From contig NC_092646.1 of NCBI RefSeq assembly GCF_039555335.1, forward strand, positions 21,884,258 to 21,948,257: a stretch of DNA of 64,000 nt. The letters are read 5' to 3'. The position numbers were made by a program, and so were the translations under genes. Below are positions 34,351-45,239 of this stretch, piece after piece; the stretch's first letter is position 1; each line of letters begins with the position of its first letter. This stretch comes from Amphiura filiformis. Lineage: Eukaryota > Echinodermata > Ophiuroidea > Amphilepidida > Amphiuridae. The notes under the pieces were generated by a model. It saw only the letters and a list, made by a program, of their open reading frames with translations, made no database searches and was not told where the DNA came from.

Positions 34351-34854
34351 GTCATTAAAGAGTTACATGCCTTGCGATTGTCTGCGCTCTGTGAGCGCAA
34401 ATCATTATCTCTACTGGTGTATTTTTTTTAGACATTAAGTTACTGGTAGGGCAGACTAGATGTGTCTTTGATGATTTGACATGAATTTCAATGTCAAAAT
34501 GACAATGATTTTAAAAATAATATACTGAGTGATAGTGATACCAAGTTTGTGGAACACCACATCCCACTGACAAAATGATATTTTAATAAGCGCAGAATTA
34601 TGAAGAATACACGGCCCAGGGGCCTATAAATATGGCTAGGCGTAAATAGTATAGTACATTTAGTTAGTAATCTTAGGACTAGGCTAGTGGAATTTGTGGA
34701 ATAAAGCTTTTTTCAAATAAATAGAGCTTAAGAGCTCGGATAGCAACGTTTTCACGTATTTTGTGTGGCCGTGTGGGACCTGAGAGCACCTCAGACATAT
34801 CTAATTGCATTTTGATTTGAATACGAGGAATGTCCTTCTAGTACGGTATCAAAT

Positions 34855-35110
34855 AATTTTTATTTTTTGAAATTCGAGATTAAAAATTGATATTTTTGAA
34901 ACAGTCCTCGAAGTAAATTCTATAAATCTAATGATATACTTAAAGTGTATGTAGCTGGGACGAAGATATAGATTGTTCCCCGACAAAATTTAGGTCTTTT
35001 GGGGAAAAATCTATATATTAAAGGTCAAAATTGTCAATTGATAGTTGGCTTACATAGGCCTACACTTCAAGTAGATATCATTCGATTTATTAAGTTTACT
35101 TTGAGAAAAT
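34855..35110. repeat. Dispersed palindromic repeat, copy 1
   Basis: Shares 'taaaaattgatatttttga', 'ctcgaagtaaa.ttcataaatct.atgat' and the paired 'aagatatagatt.ttccc' and 'ggggaaaaatctatat' arms with 37960-38185. Confidence 0.6.
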
Positions 35111-37229
35111 TCTGTTAAATGTCAAAAATTGCCATTTTTAATAATTTGCCTCAAAATCTTTATTGCATCGCGAATTTCAATAAATTTAAATTATTAAATA
35201 TATCAGAAGGACATCCATCCCCCTATTCAAAATTATCGATATGTCTGATGAGCTCTGCTCTAAGGTCCCACAAAAAATGTGCAAAGATGGGTGACCGACT
35301 TCTTAACATAACTTTAGGCTAGCTTGACATAAAATATCTATGCAATGAATAATAGGTAACTACTACATGAGTACTGGCCTACATTTACGTATCTTCTGCT
35401 TTAACCATGTTAATGTTCGCTTGTGCTTCCTTGGTAGGCCTAGTTGCAACCGCTTAGTAAACATAACGGGTAGGCCTATATCTAATCTTTTCTGAGAGAC
35501 TTAAAGGTTCAATTACAAAGATATACATCATAGGACCCATATATTAATAATCTACTTATCTTCGTTTTTAATAGGCTAAATGAATTATGAACTTTATTCA
35601 GTATTAGAAAGAAAGTGAGGCTATTTTTAATTTTTCATTAAACTTATCACTGCTCTATGTCAAAAATATCATGTTCTCTGAGTATGCCTACTTTAAACAT
35701 GTGCAAGCATGAGCCAATTAGTGTTGAACACTTTTTAGGCAGATTTTTTAGGCAGAAGATTTCACATCCCCAAATAATGTCTCTAGTCTAAAGCATGTGT
35801 ATAAAGGAGCAAAAATAAGTTATAATTTCCCTCTTTTTGGTCCCAAGAATGGCCCTAAGAATTGTTCAGCAGAATGACCCTAAACAGTCAGGAGTAACAG
35901 GTCTACCTTCAGTAGGCCTATGCCTATTTTACATTAAGCATATTAATCGTACTGCAAGTCTATGTCAAATATAATGTTTTTGTATGTGTATTTTTTAAAT
36001 CCCTAAATTGTTATTTTTGTCGTTACAGCTGACGTGTTGTTGTGCCACGTGACAATGGAATCAAAACAAGATTGGCCATGCAATAGACAGACTAATCCAT
36101 GACAATGTACAATGTATAAAGCATCAAGAAAATTGACTTAACTTAGAAAGTTTAGATGCAGCCAAAGATTTCGGATGAACTAACAACTTGAGAGAGCCAT
36201 AATTGTAATACAAGAGCATGGTCAAATCAAAGATGGAGTAAATTGGCACGGCATGGCATGGACCAACTCCTCCCGGGCAACTCCTACACTGAATAAAGTC
36301 CATCGTTGAGCAGTTGCTGCCACATACTACTCATCCGTTCAAGATCTAACTTGTTGTTAGTCATCATTCATTCCATATAGCCCGCTGATGGAATGAACTC
36401 ACGCCTCACATTCCAGGAACTGTGAAATGGACCAGCTTCAAAAAGTGTTTTGGTCAAAATGTGATTTTTGGTCAAAAATGTGCAAACCCATCAGCTTAAT
36501 GATAACAGCTGTTCTTGCCTTGATATGTGTCTTGACATAGAAAGAACTAAGCAAGCAAATACAGATTCTGGTCTAGATTTTCTTAATATTGGTATTGATG
36601 ACATCATCAATGCGATATAAGCCTACTGATAGGGTTGACGTTTTCGATGCTTATCTCCTTCAGCTAAAACTGAGCACGACAAGGATCCTTTGAATACGTT
36701 GAAGGGTGGATTGCAAACGCAGAACAGCTATTGATCACACTATCTGTATATGATCTGATCATCAGTCTAAGAAAGCTCTGTGAAGTTCTTCGATGAGAAA
36801 AATAGAAGTATTCGGTTGTATAATCTGTCAACAATTTCCAGTTTAGTTATACGTGTAACAGTCAGGACTTAGAAACCATAATTATGTTAAAGATATCTTA
36901 CATGGTATCAGAAGTTTTAAGTAAGTTGTAACGTGTAAAGAAGAAAAACTTGAGATTTTTACTCAAGATTTTTACGCAAGCCAGGGGAAACCCTATATTA
37001 ACATTAAGTATAATGGGCACATTGCATCCAGTACATTCTTAAAAGGTTCCAAAAGGGTCAAGTTCTAAAGTGTCCTCCTAGTACATATATAGGCCTATGG
37101 ATAACCCTCGCAACACAAACAGCTTTCTGAAAATTCACGAGTTCTTTTGAGAACCATCACAAATCTAATGTGCTTATAGGCTCTAAATGTCCAGCTCTAA
37201 CACTTTTTAAACAAATACACACGTTTTAA
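35111..37229. other. No recognisable gene
   Basis: AT-rich interior of the 10.2-kb element. TAGGCCTA and half-words recur (35058, 35437, 35471, 35911, 37090). No domain-bearing frame was found. Confidence 0.45.
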
Positions 37230-37410
37230 AGGAAGGCTCCGCCTATCACAACATTATTCCCTATTATAATTATGTAAGAAAAATAATTATCATGCACGAA
37301 TCACGTGGTTTTATCTAAAACAAACTCATGGCGACCATGTGATTCGTGCTTGATTATTATTTTTCTAACATAAATTTATAAGGCATGATGTTATGATTGC
37401 CGGAGACTCC
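37230..37410. mobile_element. 181-bp palindromic MITE with TTAA target
   Basis: TTAA flanks both ends (37226-37229 and 37411-37414). Arms such as 'aattatgtaagaaaaataat' and 'attatttttctaacataaat', and 'cacgaatcacgtgg' with 'atgtgattcgtg', fold almost end to end. TTAA duplication suggests piggyBac-type mobilisation. Confidence 0.75.
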
Positions 37411-37959
37411 TTAAAGTGCTTAGGAATAAAAGAAAATATTGTTTTCCACATTTTCACGAAACGATAGGTATTTTTGGCAACTCCAACTCCTAAACATCAC
37501 AAATCACAAATAAAAAGCTTACGAGATCTAATTTCTAAAAGTTTAAAATGACTTTCAGCACAAAATTCCAAGCAACCTTGAATTTTCGATGTGTGACACA
37601 CATCTTCATGGTAGGAAGTCCTGTGATGTTGTTACTTGTTACATATCTAAACATGTATAGCTAAACGTTAGCAGTGTTGAAGACGGGGTATAAGTGTTCA
37701 GGATGCGTTTAGATACAAATTGTATCAAAGTATGATACATGTAACCATGGTAACGTAACTTGAAAATCAAAAGGACGGAGCTGATTTTATTTTGGATTTG
37801 CGATGTGTAGGAGAATATGTTTCAAAATATGAAACCATAACTTACCCTGAATTCAAACTCTATTTAGGGATGGAGTATGAACGTTTGGACAGTATTTATT
37901 GTGGGACTTTTGATTTGTTGGAATTTTGATTTGTTGAAATTCGCAATGTAATACACATT

Positions 37960-38185
37960 TTATAGCAAATCATTAAAAATTGATATTTTTGATATATTAC
38001 AGTACTCGAAGTAAACTTCATAAATCTGATGATTTATACGTATGTAGTGGGATGAAAAACCGACGATCAATTGAAAATTTTGACCTTTCGTATTGAAGAT
38101 ATAGATTTTTTCCCAAAAAGACCTAATTTTTTTGGTGTTTGGGAAAAAAATCTATATCTTCAATATGAAAGATCAAAATGTTCAA
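37960..38185. repeat. Dispersed palindromic repeat, copy 2
   Basis: Second copy of the repeat at 34855-35110. The hairpin at about 38080-38176 is nearly perfect ('cgtattgaagatatagatt' against 'aatctatatcttcaatatg'). Confidence 0.65.
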
Positions 38186-38739
38186 TGTTTCAAGTGTTTT
38201 GGTGTTTTCCAGTTAAGGCGGCAGCCACTATGAAAGTGGCTATACCATCTTGAAAAATTACCTCATATCCAAAATTGTTCTGCAGCTAGAGCACTATAAT
38301 ATTCCTGGTTGATTTCATACCAATAATAGGTGAAAGAAGTGTCCTGTATGTACATGTTGTCAACTCTATAATAACATGTTAAAATATCGTGCATCTATTT
38401 TTCAAAAGTGTTTTTAGAACGTTATTAAAACGTTTTTATACCCTTTATATAAACCAACAATAAAACGTTATATGTAAAATGTTTTGTGTTTACTGGGCAA
38501 CTCAACTTGCAGGCTCTGCGACGACGTTGAAAAATTGATATGATGATGATATCAAAATAAATTTCAAAGTTCAAGGTAACTCGACTTATGGCCTAAAACG
38601 CGACGCTTACTTTGCACGTAAAATATATGGAAAGCTATTTAGGATTTGAAGGTTAAAAATAGGTAAAATCATCAAATTGAGGCTTTTACGATAAACTGAT
38701 ATAAAAAGGTGAGAAATTAGCAAAATCGAATACTAAGAA

Positions 38740-39415
38740 GATTGCCCAAAGTTGCATGTTTGATTTTTGACAAAATGTGTTTTTGGTAAAATGTTATTTT
38801 TGGTCATAAAATTTATCTTTATATGTGATTTTTGGTCAAAAATATGGGGTTTTTTTCAAAACATGGGATTTTTGGTCAGGGGTCAAAATGTGTTTATGGT
38901 CAAAATGTGATTTTTAGTCAAAAATGTACTCTTGGTCAAAAATGTGATTTTTGGTCTAAAATGTGATTTTTAGTCAAAAATGTGATTTTGGGTCAAAAAT
39001 ATGATTTTCGGTCAAAAATGTGATGTTTGGTTAAAATGTGATTTTTAGTCAAAAATGTGATTTTTGGTGAAAAATATGATTTTTAGTCAAAAATGTGATT
39101 TTTGGTGAAAAATATGATTTTCGGTCAAAAATGTGATTTTGGTCAAAAATGTGATTGTCAGTCAAAAATGTGATATTTGTTCAAAAATGTGATTTTTGGT
39201 CAAAATGTGATATTTGGTCAAAATGTGATTTTCGGTCAAAATAGGATTTTTGGTCAAAATGCGATATTTGTTCAAAAATGTGATTTTTGGTGAAAAATGT
39301 GATTTTTGGTCAAAAATGTGATTTTTTTGTCAAAATTGTGATTTTTGGTCAAAATGTGATTTTTGGTCAAAATGTGATTTTTGGTCAAAATGTGATTTTG
39401 GTCAAAAACATGACC
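38740..39415 (+). repeat. Minisatellite TGTGATTTTTGGTCAAAAA
   Basis: About 35 imperfect copies of a 17-19-base unit. Near-identical neighbouring copies imply slippage or unequal exchange. No coding role. Confidence 0.9.
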
Positions 39416-39700
39416 GCCGCGCACGGGCCCACCGACTCCACGCCCGTTTGCCTCCCGCGTTGCGGTGCCGACTGCACCGGCCCTCCGACGCATGCTCCAC
39501 TGCATATGGCCAACCGACAACACACCCGGTAGACTCCCGCGTATGGATGCCGACTGCACCGTCCTCTAGCTCTGCACCGACCACTGCGCGCGGCTCACCA
39601 CGACTCCACACCCGGTTGCATCCCGCGTATGGGTGCCGACTGCACCGGCCCTTTGCACCGACAACGACGGCGATACCAGTTACCCAGGGGCGATACCAGG
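39415..39700. repeat. GC-rich inverted block, right, with tandem units
   Basis: Three units of roughly 70-75 bases share 'ccgactgcaccg', 'cacgcccg/cacccgg' and 'cccgcgtatgg'. The block mirrors the left GC block at 30700-30905. Frames through it are compositional. Confidence 0.65.
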
Positions 39701-40284
39701 CCTAGCCTATAATCATGAATTCATGATAATATTCTCCCAGACGGACCACAGCGGTGAGGTTCTACACGTGGGTACGTATAAATTTATTACTATATAATAA
39801 TTATATTTAAATAATTATCAGGTTAAAATCGGATTGAATTCAGGTTGAAATTAGGTTGAAATTTCGACGTTAATACAACGTGAAATTCAGGTTGAAATTA
39901 GGTTGAAATTTCGACGTTGAATCAACGTTGAAATCGGGTTGAAATCAGGTTAGAGTCGATTTGCAAATACAACGTGATTTCAACGTCGAAACGTCAACCT
40001 GATTTCAACGTGATTTCAACGTCGGGTGTGCCCACTGGGCAATAGTTACCACTGAAACGCCATGATTGAACACAAATTTGAATCTAAGGAAACAGGATCG
40101 GACTGGGCTCAGGTATGAACGTCCGCGCAGCTTAATGAAACTTCACAGGTTGAGTGTGCAAAGTATGTTACTGGATACCAAACTACCAAATTGCGACTTC
40201 CAAAGCAATCCTTTACAATAAGAACCTGCAATGTCGACGGCGAGTTTCAGCTGCGAGTTGGAACTTCATGAGTCTTGCAGAAGT

Positions 40285-40545
40285 TAGATGAAACGGGTAT
40301 CAATAGGTGAATTAACAACAGAAGAGGTACACACAATGTTGTACAGTGGAGAAGATCTTAAGCATAAGAGGCGTGGCATTCCTAGTGCACAACAATTCAA
40401 CATCTTCTGTGACAGAGTGCATGCCAATATGCAGCAGATTTACATATATCCGAATAGTTGCAAGTCATCTAAATAATCAAAGTGTTTGCACCAACCTCCA
40501 ACTACAGTATTCAGATTTGGAAATAGATGGTTTCTATCGAAACAG
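40285..40545 (+). pseudogene. LINE (AP-endonuclease domain) remnant
   Basis: Two plus-strand frames carry consecutive pieces of a non-LTR retrotransposon endonuclease. The first has IGELTTEEVHTMLYSGED (about 40295-40350). The second has GVAFLVHNNSTSSV, then CSRFTYIRIVA, then LQLQYSDLEIDGFY (40378-40530). The G-(V/I)-(A/G)-F-L-V-H and SRxxTIR segments are typical of the RTE/CR1-type endonuclease fold. A frame change and absence of flanking domains show it is a short dead fragment. Confidence 0.6.
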
Positions 40546-40844
40546 GATGCACTAATAACTAAAATGCCGGAGGAAGGCGTCGCCATCATTCAAAGAGCCT
40601 GCAATGCTAGTTGATCAAGAGGCTCAGAAAGATTGGAAAAGTCCCGTTGGCAACCTTTTTTGGGAAAAGACCAAAGAAAGCGTCTTCTCCTGTTTGTAAA
40701 CAGTAAGCTAGTCTTGGCAAATACCTTGTATCCACACACCTTAAAACATCCACTGAATGAGTAACCCAGGCAAAAGAAGCAATAAAACTGTATTGGGAGT
40801 ACAGAAATCAATCAAATACTGGAACTTACGTTTCGTTAACACGC

Positions 40845-40875
40845 CGTTTCGTCCGAAACCATCGGACATCATCAG
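40845..40875 (-). ncRNA. Hammerhead-ribozyme-like core, left arm
   Basis: The minus strand reads CTGATGA, then a stem GTCCG / CGGAC closed by a short loop, then GAAAC. This is the conserved catalytic-core arrangement (CUGAUGA - stem II - GAAA) of hammerhead ribozymes. Stems I and III were not resolved with certainty, so activity is unproven. Confidence 0.5.
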
Positions 40876-40951
40876 GTGACTGAATTAGGTCGATTGGTCA
40901 CGTGAGAGACGGCGATCTAATTCACGTGACCAATCGACCTAATTCAGTCAC

Positions 40952-40982
40952 CTGATGATGTCCGATGGTTTCGGACGAAACG
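40952..40982 (+). ncRNA. Hammerhead-ribozyme-like core, right arm
   Basis: Mirror image of the left-arm motif: CTGATGA (40952-40958), stem II GTCCG/CGGAC, then GAAAC (40977-40981). The sequence downstream is interrupted five bases later by the TTAA insertion at 40988, so this copy has lost its natural 3' context. Confidence 0.5.
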
Positions 40983-40991
40983 TCGTGTTAA

Positions 40992-42916
40992 AGGTGAACC
41001 TCATTGAAAATAAACTTATATGTCAATGGAAAGCTTATGATGTCAGGAAGCAGAAAAGAATATTTTTTATTTGCATAGCGTACCAGGCTAGACATAATCT
41101 CCATGCAAAGATTGGATATTGGCACCCCCCCTAAATTACAAAACGAAATCGTTCAAATTGGGCGCTTTCGTTGATGACGTCAGCTCAGGGACACACAGTT
41201 ACTTCCGGGTTTGATTGTAAACACAATGTCCGTGTATTACTGTGGCATGCAACGGGCCAATGTACGAATTCAGTCATTGTCAACTTACTTTACATGAAAA
41301 ATATCTTCAATAAAATAAGAATAACATGAAGGAAATATCATGATCAAATCAAGAATGAAGTTCCTGAATAAAGTGTGCGGATTTAAAAATGGGAAAAGTG
41401 CTGGCCGGGGTGATTTGGGATAGGCCAAGCCATCCACGATATGCATAGGGAATATTACAGTAAAGCACGAAGAGTGAAGAATCGCCGAAGAACCGGAATG
41501 AAAACAGATTGCAAAAAATAACTGCTAGTGCTACCAGTTCAGATCGTCACACCAAGTTGAGATGAACTTTTCACAATGAGAAAATGAAGGAATAGAATAA
41601 GGTAGGCCCCTATATGTACAGGATTTTTTAATTATTTCTTAGCTTTACAACCGGTCATGGCCGGTCATGTATGATAGGCGAACTCGTATATGATACATAC
41701 GATACGGGATGAGCTCAGTGACTGACTGAGTCTCACTACGCCGAGTGTTCAGTATCCGCGACTGTACTGTACTTGCAGACAAAATGACCGATTTGATATT
41801 GACATTCTGATATTTCCAACTTATTGCTACTTCATCAGCAAAATTTATTCCTGTAAATGTTCCAAATATAAGGGAACGATTGATCAAATCTGCTGAAACA
41901 CCCCATGAAACAGACAGCGCAAGTGCTGAGGACGAAGCCCCGAAGCGAGTCGCTGTGTTTGTGCATATCCGTCCCTTCAATTTCTTCAGCAGCAATTTAC
42001 GCATCGTGTTCGGTAATCCATAAAACGTGAATGTTTCACTTTTTCAGTACCGTACACTGATTGTACTATCATTAAATAATCGTGACACAAGTGACAATAT
42101 TTCAATTTTATTCAGATTTCAGAATTCCGTCAAATAACGGTCTACTAAGCCTAAATTGTATTTATTTTATAATAAAGTATCTGGCCGAGTATCTGTTTCT
42201 TTCAATCGCGATTGTGTGGAAAGAATGTATTACCGCAATGCGCTAAATATGAAAACCATTATGGGCTGGATTTGATGAAATCGGCGGTTTTTTGTTAATT
42301 TTTTGATTACTGCAAGACGATATTTTTTTTAATCAGATATTTTAAAATGAATCAAGAATAGGGAATGTCACAAACAAGTATTTAATTTGTTATTCGATCA
42401 TGTTTATTCAGTCCATGACATGAACGGTAGCAGCAAGCATTTGCGCATGGGATTGATCACAGCGCGAAATTCAAACTCAATTACCCAGTTATACCCAGCC
42501 AGTTATGACTGATTTTGTGAAAAATTTACGGAAAATGTATGTATTGACAATAATTCTATTATTTCTAATATATATAGAAGGAACCAGCAACTTGAAGATT
42601 CCTCTAATTTCAAGCTTTATTGTGAAGATCAGACTTGCCGGGCAGCTTGCAAAGTACAGGAAGCAAGTCTTGTTTACATGTTTCCGAGTAGGATCACGTG
42701 ACTGCGAACCCTGAGCTTACGTCACGAGCATTCCCAAGGTCATAGACGATTGATTTGGGTGCTTTTTGGGCGCCTTGAAAAAGACCAAAAATTCAATCAT
42801 TTGTTTAATTTTTCAGCTTTATTGGCCATCAAAAAAATCGGAAAAAATAATTTTTAGTATCCTGACATCATAAGCTTTCCATTGACATATAACTTTATTT
42901 TCAATGAGGTTCACCT
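40992..42916. mobile_element. 1.9-kb TTAA element nested in the Penelope-like repeat
   Basis: About 60-bp inverted repeats beginning AGGTGAACCTCATTGAAAAT face each other, flanked exactly by TTAA (40988-40991 and 42917-42920). The interior shows no transposase. Its longest frames (minus 41645-42004, 119 residues; plus 42505-42714) are unrecognised and may be chance. TTAA duplication fits piggyBac-type mobilisation of a nonautonomous element. Confidence 0.8.
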
Positions 42917-43249
42917 TTAACGAAACGTAAGTTCCAGTATTTGATTTATTTCTGTACTCTTGATTTACCAACTGGAGGAATAATCTACGCCAAGATAAAA
43001 CTGTATTGGGTTCAAACCATATTTTTACTTATTCATTTTTTGGACTGACATTTTGGGAAAAACATAATTGGTCTGTTTTAACATCACCTTATTTTACTGT
43101 CAGCAGAAAATTAACAAAATGCTTACTTTAACATCTACTTATTAAGAGCATTTATTCATCTAACAGCGTACACGCTCCGTCATGTTTAATTATTCATAAG
43201 CTTCATTTCAATGCCTGGTTTACAGTATCACACAACACTTGCAACATTG

Positions 43250-43274
43250 CTGATGAAGTCAACCGAATGAAACG
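43250..43274 (+). ncRNA. Second, degenerate hammerhead-like motif
   Basis: CTGATGA at 43250-43256 is followed by 12 bases and then GAAACG at 43269. The intervening stem pairs poorly. It lies 240 bases right of the Penelope-like unit and could be a separate decayed copy. Confidence 0.3.
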
Positions 43275-43279
43275 TTCAG

Positions 43280-43914
43280 AAAAACATAGGTTTAAACTGG
43301 TCTTGATCTGATGAAATTCTTTATGTTATGGATAATCTACAGACCTGATGAATTTATTCAAGGACTAAATCAATGCTTGTCCAAGGAGAACTGTGCTGCT
43401 CAAAATGTGCCGATAGTGCGGGTCATACAAAATGGTTTAACAGTGATTAGGGACAATACACTATTGAAAAGTATTATTTCTTATGCCAATGCAATAAAAT
43501 ATTTTATATACATAAACACCTACCATAAATCTTGGGCGATCTGATGTAAAAACAAATTTTACAATTCCCATTATAAATAAAACAGTATGGTATTGCAAAT
43601 GTTCTAAAATCATGAAAACATACTTTCAATAGGACAACCAAATATTCAGCAAGGTTCAGTAGATACAGTTTGCCAAATCTGCGCATAAACAGTTTGCGTG
43701 CCTTCAAAGTCGGCACAATGTGTGCGTCCGCGTCGGTACTTTGTACTGCAGAGTAGACTAACTGTAGAGTGAGTCTTTAGATACACGGTAACGTTTAGAA
43801 AATATTGATATTGGTGTTTAATATAAGCTATTTGTTTTCGGTATATAATGCGTATAAAAGTACAGGTATTACACTTATAACTGCTATAATATAGCACACA
43901 TGGCCTTCCCGTGG
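43280..43914. other. 3' flank of receptor copy 4, no gene
   Basis: AT-rich. Short frames on both strands are not conserved in the flanks of the other receptor copies. Confidence 0.4.
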
Positions 43915-45006
43915 CTATAATGAATACCGTCTGCTGGATGTGTGTAGTACGTTGGTGGTTGGATCAGTTATTTCGTCATTTATATCAGAACCCGTCTTCT
44001 TCTTCCCAGTTGTCATAATTGTTTCACTTCTCGTCACCAAACAACCGCATCTGGATACAAATCGCTTCCATATCTCCATATAGGCTTGCCGGAAGTTCCT
44101 ATCTATGGCGTATACCAGAAAATTAACAGAACTATTGGTGCATGCCATGAAGGAAACTAGAAGAAACCACCACCATTGATAATGTAAGTCAAAGATGACG
44201 GTTATAGAGTACGGTGCCCACATTACCAAGAACACGATACAAATTATGACAACAGTTTTTAGTACACGTCTATCAGCTGATTGAGGTTTCTCTTGATTTT
44301 GACTTGACGATGGATTCGTGGCGTGTTGTCGCATTCGGCGACTTGAACCGCGAAATGTCATGAAAATACGAAAGTACGAATAGCATAGTATGGAAACTGG
44401 CACTATGACTCCTAAAGCGATTAAATAATAACGAGTGTACAAGAAATTGTATGAGTAATCATAGTTACAAACAAATTGACGAGTTTCAAATATATGGTCA
44501 CCCCATCCTAGGTAGTTTGGTAAATCCAGAAGAAAGGCAATGAGCCACAACCCAATTACCATAAAGGGAACGGTGCGTTGGTTGTATATATTTGTATAAA
44601 TCACACCATGGCATATGTAAAAATACCGATTTACGGAAACTGCGCTTATACTCCAGATGGAACAACCGCAGCTCGTGACAATCAGTGTTGCAATAAATTC
44701 ACATAAGGCTGGCAGACGGTAGAAGAGCTTTCCCATATCTAAAGCGCCCATAACGGCGAAGGGTATCACCAGTGCAGTAACCAAGAGATCCGCTGCCGCT
44801 AAATTGACTATGAAGACATTTTGCACGACTCGTAGTTTTTGTGAAGTTACAACTGCTAAAATAACAACAATGTTTCCAGCAGTTCCAACCAAAGATATAA
44901 ATATCATTAGTGTGATGTAAGTGTATAAAATCGGCAACTCTGAATCGAGTAAAGATTCGTATAATGTTTCTGAATCTGATGTCCATGTCACCTCCATTGT
45001 TACCAT
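43915..45006 (-). CDS. Class A GPCR, melatonin-receptor-like, copy 4
   Basis: Receptor of 363 residues in one coding exon, 35 bases inside the conserved splice acceptor. It keeps LAAAD in TM2, NRYFYICH after TM3, LPNYLGWGDHIF, MWAPY in TM6 and a TM7 of NSSVNFLVY. It differs from its paralogues in having no N-x-S/T site in the N-terminus, HGVIYTNIY instead of HR.IYTKIY in the second intracellular loop, and a divergent tail ending HTSSRRYSL rather than the DTNVEM motif. These changes suggest it is the most diverged copy in the window. It lies outside the A/B duplication units but shares an upstream segment with copy 1. Confidence 0.85.
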   Translation of the reverse strand: MVTMEVTWTSDSETLYESLLDSELPILYTYITLMIFISLVGTAGNIVVILAVVTSQKLRVVQNVFIVNLAAADLLVTALVIPFAVMGALDMGKLFYRLPALCEFIATLIVTSCGCSIWSISAVSVNRYFYICHGVIYTNIYNQRTVPFMVIGLWLIAFLLDLPNYLGWGDHIFETRQFVCNYDYSYNFLYTRYYLIALGVIVPVSILCYSYFRIFMTFRGSSRRMRQHATNPSSSQNQEKPQSADRRVLKTVVIICIVFLVMWAPYSITVIFDLHYQWWWFLLVSFMACTNSSVNFLVYAIDRNFRQAYMEIWKRFVSRCGCLVTRSETIMTTGKKKTGSDINDEITDPTTNVLHTSSRRYSL

Positions 45007-45239
45007 GGTATTTGTGGTGATATTAGAAAATATATAAAACCTAGAATATCAAAATATTGGTAAACCAATCATTCGACAATTGAGGTTACTGTCAATTTCA
45101 TATACTATAAACAGCACTCGTTTTGTTATATAAATGATGTGCTCAAAACTCAGTATTTACTAAAAACACGTTCAGAGAGATGGCTTTGGAAGTATAAATT
45201 GGACAACAAAAGTTGTTATCAACATTAATCATGTAAAAT

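Larger units (their letters stand above)
29809..40039. mobile_element. 10.2-kb TIR element or composite, ends CCCAGTGGGCAC
   Basis: The terminal 12-mers CCCAGTGGGCAC (29809) and GTGCCCACTGGG (ending 40039) are perfect inverted repeats. Inside each end lie 220-260 bp of repeated 'ggttgaaatcaggttgaaa' and 'caacgttgatacaacgttg' units, then GC-rich inverted blocks (30700-30860 against 39415-39680). Unit A passes straight across this point (about 22400-22420: 'gccaccaggaaattgtagtctaatagtta'), giving an empty-site comparison. The interior holds satellites and no recognisable transposase, so it is nonautonomous, decayed, or a composite of several elements. Confidence 0.7.
25726..40280. repeat. Segmental duplication unit B (receptor copy 3)
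   Basis: Partner of unit A (17560-23680). It is expanded to about 14.5 kb by at least three insertions absent from unit A: 27403-28537 (mariner), 28843-29173 (hAT-like MITE) and 29809-40039 (10.2-kb element). Confidence 0.75.
40797..42996. mobile_element. Penelope-like inverted pLTR structure, 16-bp direct repeats
   Basis: The direct repeat ATAAAACTGTATTGGG occurs at 40781-40796 and 42997-43012 and looks like a target-site duplication. Inside, left arm 40797-40905 is the inverted copy of a right arm made of 40921-40987 plus 42917-42955, the latter split by a TTAA element. The arms carry CTGATGA...GAAAC hammerhead-type cores. Inverted LTR-like repeats with hammerhead motifs are a known trait of Penelope-like elements. 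No reverse transcriptase or GIY-YIG frame remains. Confidence 0.55.

Noticed and set aside
38740-39415. CRISPR-like array
   Set aside because: Units are contiguous, degenerate and without spacers, in a eukaryotic context: a minisatellite.
39287-39705. Proline/threonine/alanine-rich frames
   Set aside because: They follow GC-rich tandem repeats in several frames; no start context or domain.
41645-42004. 119-codon minus frame inside the TTAA element
   Set aside because: ATG and length are acceptable, but no homology or domain is evident and the element is probably nonautonomous.
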